From Dichetophora obliterata (Eukaryota; Arthropoda; Insecta; Diptera; Sciomyzidae): DNA of 64,000 bases. Shown in pieces: positions 52,490 through 62,489 of the stretch. A model generated the notes under the pieces. That model had not been told where the DNA came from. It saw only the letters and a list, made by a program, of their open reading frames with translations, and did no database searches. The stretch lies in NCBI GenBank assembly GCA_963920525.1, contig OY986436.1, positions 78,709,630 to 78,773,629 on the forward strand, in the 5' to 3' direction. The number at the start of each line of letters is the position of its first letter. The stretch's first letter is position 1. A program made the position numbers and the translations under genes.

Positions 52490-54149
52490 CAGTGGCTCAC
52501 AACGAAAGTCGGGCAGACATTTTTTGGCCCTTTCGCATTGATTTTAGAAATGAAAATGTATGAAGAGTATTACAATTTATATTTTTTTCAAAACGTTGTT
52601 TTTTGGTGAACAAAACTAAACAGAAACATAATTAAAAAATTAGAACATAACGGTGAAACAAATTTAAATCGAAACAAACCTATAAAAATGAGCTCACATT
52701 GAAAGTCGGGCAAGTAAAGAAAAAAATGAAAATTGTGGTCCTTAAACCGTTATTCCTGCTTACAACTTTTTACTACTGTTGGAATAACTTCAGTCAAACA
52801 CAAAACTTAAAAAAATAAAAATTTCTCGAAAAGTGAATCAATCAACACTGGCAGAAAGTCAGATCGTGATAGATTATTAATTAAAAGGAAAATCCGAGCG
52901 ACAAATTTCGCAATCCGCCTTAAAAAACAAATCAACAGTGCACGATATAATCAAGCATTATATACAAGATAAGAGAATATGCAATAAAGATCGTACAGTA
53001 GCTGAAAATAAACTTAGCTGCAAAGATGAAAGGTATTTTTTAAGAGAAATAATAAAAGACCCATTTTTATTTGCACTAAAACTGGAGGTCATGTTAAAAC
53101 TCAATTTGAAAAAGAGTGTACACTCATAAACAATTTGAAGAGTTTTGAGAAAAAAATGTTTAAATTGAGGAGTAGCACGAAAAAACACTGTATTAGAAAG
53201 AAAAATGTAATAGAACGCCCCAATTTCGTGCATGAGCAGATGACCAAAGAATTTCTATTCTGGAGCAAGGTTAATAAAACAGAAAACATTAGGATCTTTA
53301 GCCTTTTTAAACAATAAACTTTTAGTACAGGTTTTTTTTACCAATGAGAGTTTATTTAATTTATATGGTTCAGACGGAAAGCGAAAACCGAATGGAGAAT
53401 TTTGCAATAAAAATTCTAAACATACGATTAAGCATGGTAGAGGATCAGTCATGGTTTGGGGCTGCGTCTGATGTTAGAAGGATTCATTTTATTGAAGGTA
53501 TAATGGACAAAAATATGTTCCTTGACATTCTCATGGCGCAAGTAAAAGAAAGTGCGGGTAAATAAGGAATTGCAGACAATTTTTAGTTTTACCAAGACAA
53601 TGACCTTAAACATACGACGCTCTTGGTGAAGAATTGTGTACTTAATATTTGTCCAAATGTCATAAAAACAACCTCACAAGGCCCAGATTAAAATGTTATA
53701 GAACATCTATGAGATGAACTTGAACTCTGAGTGCAGTATCAGAGATGGGCAACTAAAGATCCAATCCTAAAAAAAAGTATCCTAAGTGAAGAGTTGAATC
53801 AGATTGGAGCTGAAGTTTTTAAAAATGTGGTTGCACCCATTTCAAAAAGGCTGCAGGAAGTCATATAGGAAAAAGGATTGGCAACAATATATTAAGTTCT
53901 TAGTTTTAGCATTGAATTCCTTATCCTGCCCGACTTTCAATGTGAGCTCGTTTTTAAAGCTTTGGTTTGATTTAATTTTGTTTTACCGTTATGGTCTTAT
54001 TTTTTAACTATGTTTTTGTTTAATTTTGCTCACCAATAAAGAATGCTTTGAAAAAAATATTTACTAAAAGTTTCTTCTTACATTTTCATTTCTGAAACCA
54101 ATGTGAAAGTGCTAAGAAATGCCTGCCCGACTTTCGTTTTGAGCCACTG
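52490..54149 (+). mobile_element. Full-length but decayed Tc1-like element (1,660 bp)
   Basis: The TIRs begin CAGTGGCTCACAACGAAAGT then CGGGCAG and, inverted on the right, CAGTGGCTCAAAACGAAAGT. TA flanks both ends (52488-52489, 54150-54151). The length fits an undeleted Tc1 element. A transposase pseudogene is readable on the plus strand. The first ten bases of the TIR (CAGTGGCTCA) are shared with the Tc1 copy at 28812-29778, which points to related families. Confidence 0.93.
52855..53885 (+). pseudogene. Tc1 transposase, many frameshifts
   Basis: Pieces in order: STVHDIIKHYIQDKRICNKD (HTH, about 52930), DERYFLREIIKDPFLFALK, then KKNVIERPNF and KEFLFWSKV. Next are SLFNLYGSDGKRKPNG, KHGRGSVMVWGC (about 53430), FIEGIMDKNMFLDIL, and a QDN-type segment near 53590. 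The last is YQRWATKDPILKKSILSEEL with PISKRLQEVI (about 53740-53870). Each lies in a different frame from its neighbours or is cut by stops. The NPIEH-type Glu region near 53690-53710 is degraded. Confidence 0.88.
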
Positions 54150-54619
54150 TAAGTGATTATGACTCAAAATTGCAAAATGATACTCAATTTTTCCTGTTTC
54201 GAAACACGCGATAAAATTTCGAACGAGATTTTTATGATTTTACTGTTATTGAGCTAGTATTTTCAATATTTGTTTGTAGTAATTTTTCTGCAATCTTAGT
54301 AGTAAAAATAAAATTTACTACCATTTTTGCAGCAAAAAGGAGTAGTTTAGTTTTATTGAAGAAGAGAATTTACAACTAATTTTGTAGTAGTTTTAGTGCA
54401 TTCATCTAAAATTACTATTTCGTTCAAATACAAAAAATTTTTTACTATCACCTTGGCAGTAAAAAAAAAAGGTTTAATTTTCAAAAATTAAGTGAAGTTA
54501 TAACTATTTAAGTAGTAAATAACAATTAATACCAAATTGATAGGAAAATTACTATTTTCAACACTTAAATTAATACTCAAATAGAAGTGAATTTATATAC
54601 ATTTTTTAGAGTGTAAGAG

Positions 54620-55355
54620 CAAAGGCAAGTTAGAAAACGAGCCAAATCACTTGAAACCCAAGAAAAATAAATTTCTGCTGGTTAATGTTTTATTCTCTTC
54701 GGGTAAACTGGTCACACATGTGGACAAAAGTTTTTGTATGCAAAGATTTGCTGATTTGTCGTTATTTCATTTAAATATTGGCGAAATAGATAAAGCAGAT
54801 ATTCCACCTCATTAGCTCTCTTTAAATTTTTCAAAGTACCCGGGCGATAGAGCTTAGCTCGGCTTCCCGACAAAACCCATGTATTTAAATTTTTTATTTT
54901 TGATTGTCGATAAAACAATTAATTTTTTAAAGCTACTGTAATCAGGAATTTTCCGAACAACATTTTCACCTCACAGTTTAAAAGTACGAAGAGCCCTTAA
55001 ATCTACGTAGCTCCGCAAAAAAATTATTAGTCTGTAATATAATAGAAACTTTCTACCAAATAAAATAATTTTGGCCGGTGTTTCTTTTCAATTCGAAATT
55101 AGTATTTCAATACGCAACTTTTATGTATAAATATATTTAGCAAACAATTCGCAGCCATCATAAATTGATAAAAATAATAAAAAAAGAAAATTCGCCGGTT
55201 CGAGAATTGCCTTCAAGAAAACTTGCCTTGTTGCATTTTAAGCCCTCAGTTGTGGGTTCTTGTCCTTAAAATTCAATATTTTCCATAATTGAATCGTGGA
55301 TATCTATGTTTAGTTTCCATTATTCTTCAGTGTAGTAAAAAACAAAGAAAGTGAA
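54620..55355. other. Stretch without a recognised gene
   Basis: A minus frame of 68 codons (54712-54918) reads LSGSRAKLYRPGTLKNLKRA and NEVEYLLYLFRQYLNE, which looks somewhat protein-like but matches nothing I know. The rest is AT-rich. Confidence 0.3.
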
Positions 55356-55360
55356 AAGAA

Positions 55361-55438
55361 CCACGACCGAACACGGACTCGAACCGGGGACATCTGGGTT
55401 GATAGTCTAGCGCACTCTCCACTAGACTACACAGGCCA
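55361..55438 (-). ncRNA. tRNA-like sequence or SINE head
   Basis: On the minus strand TGTGTAGTCTAGTGGAGAG resembles an A box region and CCGGTTCGAGTCCG is a strong B box; the pair has tRNA spacing. The Glu/Asp/Val-type D arm (TAGTCTAGTGG) is clear, but the acceptor and T stems do not pair fully. It is the best tRNA-like match in the window, yet more likely a pseudogene or SINE than a working tRNA. Confidence 0.55.
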
Positions 55439-55469
55439 ACAGTTAACAGCAATCGCAACTTTGAACAGT

Positions 55470-55700
55470 TGCAAAATTATTACCTTGGCTTACATTTTGC
55501 AAGTATGATTGGAAAACACTTATTTGAAGCAAGTCTTTCCAAGTATTATTGTACAACACTTACTTTTTGTTTTTTACACAATAATTCTACAAAGCAACTT
55601 GGAAATTTATTACCTACGCAAGTGTTTTGCAAACGTGCTTGGAAAAGGCTTGGTTTTTGCATTGTATGTAAGCTTAATCCAATCACTATTTCTAAATGGC
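55470..55700. repeat. TTGGAAAA-type degenerate repeats
   Basis: GATTGGAAAACACTTATTT, CTTTCCAAGTATTATTG, AACTTGGAAATTTATTA and GTGCTTGGAAAAGGCTTGG recall the array at 22640-22900. The 129-codon plus frame over this stretch is therefore suspect. Confidence 0.4.
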
Positions 55701-55901
55701 TGATTGGGCTTTATACGCAGCAAACACACATACAACAATATGCATATGTGAATGAGCTCATCCCAACGGGGAAAAAAGCAATCCGGAAGGCCTTTTTGAG
55801 TGCTTGCAAGTCAGCTGAAAGCGCTGACTCCATGTATGTCACACCATTGTATTTTTAACATTGCATGTCATTGGAAAAGAGCACTTTAACTTAGCTGACT
55901 A

Positions 55902-56128
55902 TGAATTGCTTCAAAAGGCCTCCCGTGTAAAGCTTTGGGTCAGCAGTTCATCGAATTCTTTTTGATTTTGCCTACCTCAAAAAGAGACTTGCTGAGAGGG
56001 AGAGAGAGAGAAAGAGCAATCTTTTATTTCATCAAAATAAGGGTTAGAATTTGCAACCGTCGATACTGCTTCAAAAAGCCTCCATTGAAAAGCTTTGGGT
56101 CAGCAGTTCGTTTTTATTTTTAATACAT
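55902..56128. repeat. Two 50-bp direct repeats and a GA microsatellite
   Basis: GCTTCAAAAGGCCTCCCGTG then TAAAGCTTTGGGTCAGCAGTTC (from 55909) recurs at 56069-56110 as GCTTCAAAAAGCCTCCATTG with AAAGCTTTGGGTCAGCAGTTC. Between them GAGAGGGAGAGAGAGAGAAA lies at 55994-56015. Confidence 0.75.
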
Positions 56129-56129
56129 T

Positions 56130-57770
56130 ACCGAAAAATCTACATTTTGACTGAAACAATAACTACAGCAATGGTTTCAATTGAATTTTGCGATACCTCA
56201 CACGCGCAATTGTATCAAACAACTGATTATTTGCATGCGTTTTTTTTTCTTTGTTCGGTTTTTTTTATTCGTTTTTTCTTTTGTTCGTTTTTTCTTGTGT
56301 CCGTTACTGAGCGCTCTCAATATACTGTTCATTTACACAACAAGAAAAATAAGTGCTGACGTTTTGTTCCTGTAGGAAGCTGCTGACATGCCGGCCCGTT
56401 GGGATATTACAAACAACAACATGCAAAAAGTTATGACCCACTCCTCGATACATAAGAAAAGCAATATAAAATGGAAAGCAATACAAATTATTTACTTGAA
56501 AACACGGAGAAAACTAAATTTTTCAGAAAAAAAACTTAGTTTCATCGTTTTTTTTGCCCCCGTAAACGCCTATATTTAAAATTTTATCGAAATCGCTTAG
56601 GATATATATTTTCGTAATGACCTAATTAGGGCTGCCAGCATTTATTCCAATCCCTGGGTTTTTGAAATCGAACTTCGGGTATAAATACTTTTCGGGATGC
56701 AAATAGGGGTATTTCACTGATTTAAGCTGCCAAAAGTAAAGTATATAAAACATAAATTTGATAGAAAAAAAATTTTTGCAGTGTTGAAGTGTTTAATATG
56801 TTCCAATGGTCGTACAGTGTTAAAATCAAATATAAGACGCCAATAGAAACTATTTACGTAATAAATAAATTAGACTTGAAGAGAAACTACTTATGGAATA
56901 AATTAGTTTTGTCGGCCTAAATCGGTTAAATACTCCAATGTCCGCTGCTAAATAAATTTTCTCAGATATTAGACCTACTTAGCTCGATTTTTCGCTCCCG
57001 TAAGCCCCAATACTGAAAAATTCATCGAATCCGCTTGGGCCGTTTTTGAGATCTTATTTACAAACAAACAAACAAATATTGCTCGTTTACGGGCAGGTTC
57101 TCATGAAGCTCGACCAGAAAAATCAATTTTATTTTTTTTTATTTTTTTTATAATAATTGCATAAAAAAGTTATCGCAAAAGAAAGGCACCCATATTTTCG
57201 AAAACGCACTCGAAACAATCGATAACCAAATCTTAAAACGCGCTTTCTGAAAAATCATGTTTTACAAACTGGTCTCCACTATATCTCAAGAACTATGGAT
57301 TGAGTTGGATTTTTTTTTATTTTAAATTAGCTAAAATTTATTGGATCCCAAACTTAAATTTAGAAAATATTGGCTAGTTTTTTATTTTTTAGAACTTTAA
57401 AGAGCGAAAAATTTGAAAAAACGGTACTTCAAATTCAAATGTTCGCTATTTTTGTTATTTTCAACAATTTATTGATGTTATAGGTTCAAGCTCCAATAAA
57501 TATAATATTACTTATAAATTATCACATGGTATGAACGTACTGTGGGATGGAGACCGTTCGGGTACCCTTTTTTAAGCGTGACGTTTGACGGCGTATTGAC
57601 ACTTCACATCACACTTTTATGCAACAAAAAAATATTTTCCTACTCTTTAAGAATCAATAAGTACCTGTACAAAAACTCAAGGTGTTCATTTACTTCCTTT
57701 TATGAAAAAAAAAATATTAAGAATATCACCGTGTTTTTTGACCTCTAGATGAGAAGCTGCCCTTAATAGT
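56130..57770. other. AT-rich stretch, nothing recognised
   Basis: Several overlapping open frames are T-rich or K-rich artefacts. GGGTTTTTGAAATCG and similar words at 56650-56720 may be a decayed repeat. No gene is supported. Confidence 0.35.
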
Positions 57771-57782
57771 ATAAGAAAAGAT

Positions 57783-58065
57783 ATGTCGCGTAAAGAACCT
57801 ACTCTTTCTGGTAAGTAAAGACTGTTAATAAATAAAGAATTTATTGTTAAAAGAGTACAATACATCCAAATATGTGCACATTTAAAAACTGTTACTTCCA
57901 AAAAATTATTAAAATGCAAAATGCAAATATGTCGCGCAAAACAGCCTCTATGTCGGGTAATTAAAAATGTATTAATAAATAAAGAATTTATTGTAAAAAT
58001 GTACAATATGTCCACATTTAAAAACTATTACATCCAAAAAATGTTTTAAATATATTTTTTTGCAG
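57783..58065 (+). repeat. Tandem duplication of a 146-bp exon-like unit
   Basis: Unit 1 (from 57783) starts ATGTCGCGTAAAGAACCTAC and reaches TCTGGTAAGT; unit 2 (from 57929) starts ATGTCGCGCAAAACAGCCTC and reaches TCGGGTAATT. Both continue through TTAATAAATAAAGAATTTAT TG, ACAATANNTCCA and ATTTAAAAACTNTTAC. Each start could encode MSRK followed by six or seven residues and a donor-like GT. After unit 2 an acceptor-like TTTTTTTGCAG is followed by AAATGTCT. It may be chance. Confidence 0.7.
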
Positions 58066-58143
58066 AAATGTCTTAACTAGACCCTATTTAATAATACCAA
58101 TATTTGTTCACTGTATTTTTTGGTGCGGGATTGAAGAGACTAA

Positions 58144-58269
58144 CTGCATTATTCTGTATCACGAACAAGCACACCAACAAGAAGTAATACAATTTTGTAT
58201 GGAAGAAAATATTGCTTCTCGTGTCTTTCTCATCGTTGGTGAGCATCTGCGTGATACAGAATAATGCAG
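58144..58269. repeat. Perfect 20-bp inverted repeat with 86-bp spacer
   Basis: CTGCATTATTCTGTATCACG (58144-58163) is the exact reverse complement of 58250-58269. The spacer has no further symmetry. It could be a MITE remnant or a duplicated, inverted stretch. Confidence 0.85.
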
Positions 58270-58314
58270 TAAATATTTCGGAATTCATCGCCGGACTAAT
58301 CAAATTTTCAGATT

Positions 58315-58545
58315 ATGTTTATCTTGGAGCTATTGCTCAAAAAACGGAATTTTGTTGAAAAAGAACTTCCACTTGCTACTTCTGTTGTGGGGAAGCTGAT
58401 GCCATTTGGAAACTTAATTTTTTTCGAATCAGCAGCTCAGATGATAATCTCCATCATTAGGTTGAAAAAGTTGCACGATAAGGAATCACCTTGTCTGAAA
58501 CCTCGTTTAATAAAAAATTGTGTGGAAAGGGCCTTTCTGATATAA
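58315..58545 (+). CDS. Short unidentified open frame
   Basis: The frame reads MFILELLLKKRNFVEKELPL, ATSVVGKLMPFGNLIFFESA and KLHDKESPCLKPRLIKNCVE. The composition is less biased than that of most frames here, and a TTTTCAG acceptor-like site lies at 58306-58312. No family is recognised. I give it little weight. Confidence 0.2.
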   Translation: MFILELLLKKRNFVEKELPLATSVVGKLMPFGNLIFFESAAQMIISIIRLKKLHDKESPCLKPRLIKNCVERAFLI

Positions 58546-59070
58546 ACTGACCCCTGATACTTTTAATTATATTGATTGATCGGTATAATAGAAGAACTCC
58601 ACCTTTTACCACCATTCACCACTTGCAGACAATTTTAATGTAACATAATTTGTTTGGCAATAAAAGCCAACAAAAAATGTAATGTTTTTAATCTCGAAAG
58701 ATATTTCAATTTTATTGAAACTTTTATATTTTTGATTAAAAACATTTAAAGACAATCTAAATCCGCCAATGTGTTAAAAGGATAAAGTAAAAAAAAACCA
58801 CATTTTCACATTTTTTCCTATAACTCCTAAGTTCAAGCTGATGGTGAAAATTTACATCATTTCTTAATTCTACGTCCTATTATCCTATGTCCAGCAATTT
58901 TTTATTGCTCCTATGTGCACTGAGAAAACGAATTGGTTGCGGCAACCAAAAAAGTGGCAACTGAATTTTTGAGGTTATAAATAAACTTCGTTGCAGCAAC
59001 TTAAGATTTGTAGTTACATTAACATATTTTTTGATTGCCGTTTATAATTTCGATGTAGCTCGGAACAAAA

Positions 59071-59237
59071 ATTGGTAAGCACAACAAGATCCGGTGCCTT
59101 TTCGTACTGAATGTCACAACATGTAACCGAAAAATTGGTTGGTGTTTTAGTAAATTGGCTGCCACAACCAAGATTCAATGCCTTTTCCTACTGAATGTCG
59201 CAACATATAACCGAAAAATCGGTTGGTGTTTTTGTAA
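59071..59237. repeat. 84-bp tandem repeat, two copies
   Basis: Each unit holds ATTGG(T/C)NAGCACAACNA-like DNA, TGCCTTTTC(G/C)TACTGAATGT, then CACAACAT and CGAAAAATNGGTTGGTGTTT. The ends AATTGGCTGCCACAAC and GGTTGNGGCAAC relate to the putative TIR at 58930, so the subterminal sequence has been amplified. Confidence 0.75.
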
Positions 59238-59689
59238 ATTGGCTGCCACAACTGACATGCAAGTATTTATTGCAACCGAATTAAATTATATCCCAGACCA
59301 AATATGATTTCCACTAACCGAATGTTACTCCACTTAATCTCTGTATTTTAGTAATAATTGTTCACAATATATTTTTAAACTGTTTTTATTAGATATTTAT
59401 ATTGTTAATAATCCCATACAATGAAAGATTTTCCAGATGCACATCGGGTAATGTGAGATGTGTGATCATATTTTATCGAATTTACATGAAGTAAAAATTT
59501 AATATTAGTTAAATTAACATTGTAAGCAAAATAATGTTTATCAAAATAGAATGTTTCAATAGTTTGTAAGACAATATAATACATATTTTCAGATGGAACT
59601 AACAGTAACATATTTATCAATGCAAACATTGGTTCTCCACTATCGTTATAATTTTTTATCGTTTACAAAAATCTTTAAAATCAATATCA

Positions 59690-59970
59690 AGTCGTAGTGG
59701 CAGACGCCTTCTAATAAATAATGCATACAATCCACGCTGTAATTTAAAGATATATGGAAATTATTTAGCTTTTGGAGTTGAAACTTCAAAAACATATTGC
59801 TGGACGTAGTTCCATACTACGAGACTTTTTACTGGATATCGTATGTTAAGTGACAAATAAGCAGCGAAACAGTTTCTAATTGCGTCTAATGGATTATCAA
59901 AGTGGTATTTTTTATCAATTAACGTCAGTTAATGTTCTTAACTGAAAGTTCTTCAAATTTTCCCACAAAA
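59690..59970 (-). pseudogene. Degraded transposase-like coding block
   Basis: The minus strand gives HFDNPLDAIRNCFAAYLSLN then IRYPVKSLVVWNYVQQYVFE (about 59920-59790). In another frame, after a stop, it gives LNYSVDCMHYLLEGVCHYDL (about 59750-59685). A D.MH.LLEGV motif occurs in large unnamed transposon-borne proteins of invertebrates; that is recollection and not a firm family call. Frames are broken. Confidence 0.4.
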
Positions 59971-59999
59971 ACTATCCTTGGTTGATATCCACATTTGAG

Positions 60000-60590
60000 C
60001 TTTTGTAATTTTCTTTCATTGTTATCTGCCTTCTGTAAAGTCTAAAAATAAGAAAAGACAACTTAAAAATTGTATATAAAAAATTATTATCCAACAATTA
60101 AATTTATACTACTCTCACAAAAACAATCCACACAATATTTCTTCATAGAAAACACTTTACCCATATGAAACGAAAAATGTGCGTGTCTTGTATAGTTTCT
60201 AAAAGAACTTTAAGATTTTTGATATAAATATGAAATACTTATTGAAACAATCGCTACCACTTGCTGCGCTATGTTGTTAACTGCTCAGAAACGAACACAA
60301 GCAGCCGACAGACATACACCCGTTACAAAGCAGCAACAACAACAGAGCGAAGCAAGCGGCAACGTTTTGTTTTTACTTATAATTTCTGGCTCTTCAAATG
60401 TTGTGAAAAGTTCTATGAAAATCTATTAAAGAATTTTTACACACAGTTTTCGCACATTTTTTCACAATAACACTTACACATATATTTTTAAAAATTAAAG
60501 TCACTATTTAAAAAACTTTTTTATGGCGTACAATTTTTCGCGTCCGCAAAGAACAATGACCGATTTCCAACTAACTTAAGAACGAGTGCA
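60000..60590. other. Stretch without a recognised gene
   Basis: Contains an imperfect AGCAGCAACAACAACAGAGC run near 60340. The 69-codon plus frame at 60261-60470 has no family motif. Confidence 0.3.
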
Positions 60591-61150
60591 ATCTAGGGAT
60601 GTGCAATCAGCGTCTGCTGACAACTCCGAAAGATACGAGCAAAAAACACGATGGGCGCGTTCTGCAGAAGTAATCGCTTTAATAGCGATTAGTGAGCGCT
60701 GTTTACTAAGCGATGAATTCCGCTGAACGCTGTGCTATTAAAACAAGAAACTGCTGTTTAGATTGCTATGCCGATTAAAATAGTCGGCATAAAATGTAAC
60801 AGCGCAGTGTTCTAAAACGGCCAACTTCGCTGCATGAACAAAATAAAATTTGCGCGGAAACTAAACAATATCAGCTGTATTTATGATAAGTGAGCGCACG
60901 TAGTATTGAATTGGTTCGCTACCAAAAATGGCGAGCTCTAACGGAACATGTTGAGTGTAGCAGCTCGTTCAGCAGACTTTTAGTCAACAGTTCTGCAACA
61001 CTTTTGTCTGCTGAACGCGGCCAATTTTCCGGTTTATAGTCGTCAAGACTTTAATAACTTTTTGTGCTCGTTCGTTGCCCCGTTATTTTTAATTTTATTT
61101 CGGCGTCATCTGAGCAACCTTGTGAAGGAAAAGAGAGAAGTGAAAGAAGC

Positions 61151-61245
61151 AATTGACCGTCAACTCTTGACGAGTGTAAATTGAATCGTCAAGTTTAAAA
61201 GGAAATTTGCAAAACTTGACCGTCAAGTCTTGACGAGTATAAACT
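61151..61245. repeat. 29-bp direct repeat pair
   Basis: TTGACCGTCAACTCTTGACG then AGTGTAAA (61151) recurs as TTGACCGTCAAGTCTTGACG with AGTATAAA (61216). TTGACGGTCAA-like half-sites within each unit also make small inverted repeats. Confidence 0.7.
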
Positions 61246-61289
61246 GGGACATTGATGATCTAAAAAATAAAAGGAATAATATGAAAAAA

Positions 61290-61312
61290 CATATATATAT
61301 ATATATATATAC
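61290..61312. repeat. AT dinucleotide microsatellite
   Basis: About eleven uninterrupted AT units. Confidence 0.8.
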
Positions 61313-62489
61313 TTTACTTAAAAAGATGGCGACGTAAGTCAACAGTTATTTTTTTTTTCTATTTCTCTTTGTGCTGTACGTTTTTCGTATGTGTTATGAT
61401 TGTTAGCTTATATCTAACATTTTTTCATATCATTACTTAAATTTTTCACATAATATTTCGGTAATTATATGTTTTCAGATCAATTTTAGATTTTTTATTA
61501 GCAAAATAATATGAAAAAAAAGTATTTCCTTTATAAGATCAAATTAACCAGCAAAGGTCAAATTGATATTGATCTGTTTTTTTCGGTGCATCAAACTTGG
61601 AAACAATTTTTAAATTCATTTTTATATATACATGCAATTAATATAAAATTAATAAATTATGTTTTTTAAGAAATATATATGTATATATATTAGGGTCATT
61701 TCTTTAAAATTCTAGTTTTGTTTTCGCACGCGCTTTTTGATTTTAGTTTTTCCATACAATTTGTAAGGAAAAAATCCATTTTAAGGGTTCATGGAAAGTA
61801 CAAGTCCTTAATATAAAAATATTTAATTTTAAAAAATACGTATTTACTATTTTTTATCTACTTCATTTAAAAAACCGATTTTAATCGATTATTTAGGCAA
61901 AAGAAATCGACTTCGAAAAAATCGTTCATTGAAAAATTTAAAAAAAAATAGTCGAAAATCGATTTTTTTGACTATCCATCCCTACTCTAAGCGTGCGTTG
62001 CGATATACTTTACTTTGTTGATTCTGAAATAAATTTTTCTGCAGTATCAAAAACTTTTCTACTGTATGTTTAATTTTTCTAAGAAAAGTAAAATTTTGAA
62101 TAACTTAGCCCTACATTTTCCGTTTCCTTTATTTACCGATCAATTCGTTGAATTGTTCTAGTTAGCTAAAAACTAGAAATTGTATCAAGAAGCAAAATTT
62201 TGGTCGTGGTAGAAGTTATTTTGTTATATAAACTACCATTTGATTGAGAGAACTGATCATTCGATCATGTATACTTAGGAAATTCAAGGTCAACTGTATA
62301 TTAATGCTATTTTTGAGACAGAACCAATATTTTTATTTGCTTTAACGAATATCTGCTAATAAAGCCATTTTTCATTTTTCACTACCCAATGAAGTTTCTA
62401 ATAAGCAAAATATTTGTATGACAACAAAAATGGAAAAGACCTAACAAAAAATTTTGTTGCCCCAACTAATCTGTTTTCTGGGTGTAGTT

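Larger units (their letters stand above)
50742..54613. mobile_element. TA-flanked MITE opened by two later insertions
   Basis: The ends CACTCTAAAAA (50742) and TTTTTAGAGTG (to 54613) are inverted and flanked by TA. The terminal parts (50742-51090 and 54160-54613) share a distinctive vocabulary of TTTACTACTATTTTTGTAGTA and TAGTAGTAAAA. Between them lie a LINE fragment (51140-52300) and a Tc1 element (52490-54149). Without these the MITE would be about 1 kb. Confidence 0.75.
60594..61985. mobile_element. Possible element with TAGGGATG ends
   Basis: The left end reads CTAGGGATGTGCAATCAGCG (60593) and the right end ACTATCCATCCCTA (61972-61985), giving a short TIR of TAGGGATG. Near the right end AAAATCGATTTT-type words recur (61870-61970), and near the left end TCTGCTGAACGC and TAAGCGATGAATT-type words recur. 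hAT MITEs often look like this, but no 8-bp duplication was found. Confidence 0.4.
58919..62485. mobile_element. Possible large TIR element (3.5 kb)
   Basis: CACTGAGAAAACGAATTGGT then TGCGGCAACCAAA (58919) resembles, inverted, GGGGCAACAAAA preceded by CACCCAGAAAACAGATTAGT at the right (ending about 62485). About 25 of 33 bases agree by eye. The interval includes an 84-bp tandem repeat, a degraded coding block at 59690-59970 and a nested element-like block at 60594-61985. The pairing could also reflect two separate copies of one repeat in opposite orientation. Confidence 0.4.

Noticed and set aside
53740..53760. CAGAGATGGGCAACT, resembling a hAT terminus
   Set aside because: It falls inside the Tc1 transposase pseudogene in a place where the protein reading is continuous on both sides, so it is a chance match.
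55361..55438. Functional tRNA gene
   Set aside because: The A and B boxes are good, but the acceptor and T stems do not pair properly and no confident anticodon loop can be drawn. Kept as tRNA-like only.
55469..55858. 129-codon plus frame
   Set aside because: Much of it covers TTGGAAAA-type repeats. No family motif is seen and a second frame is open over the same DNA.
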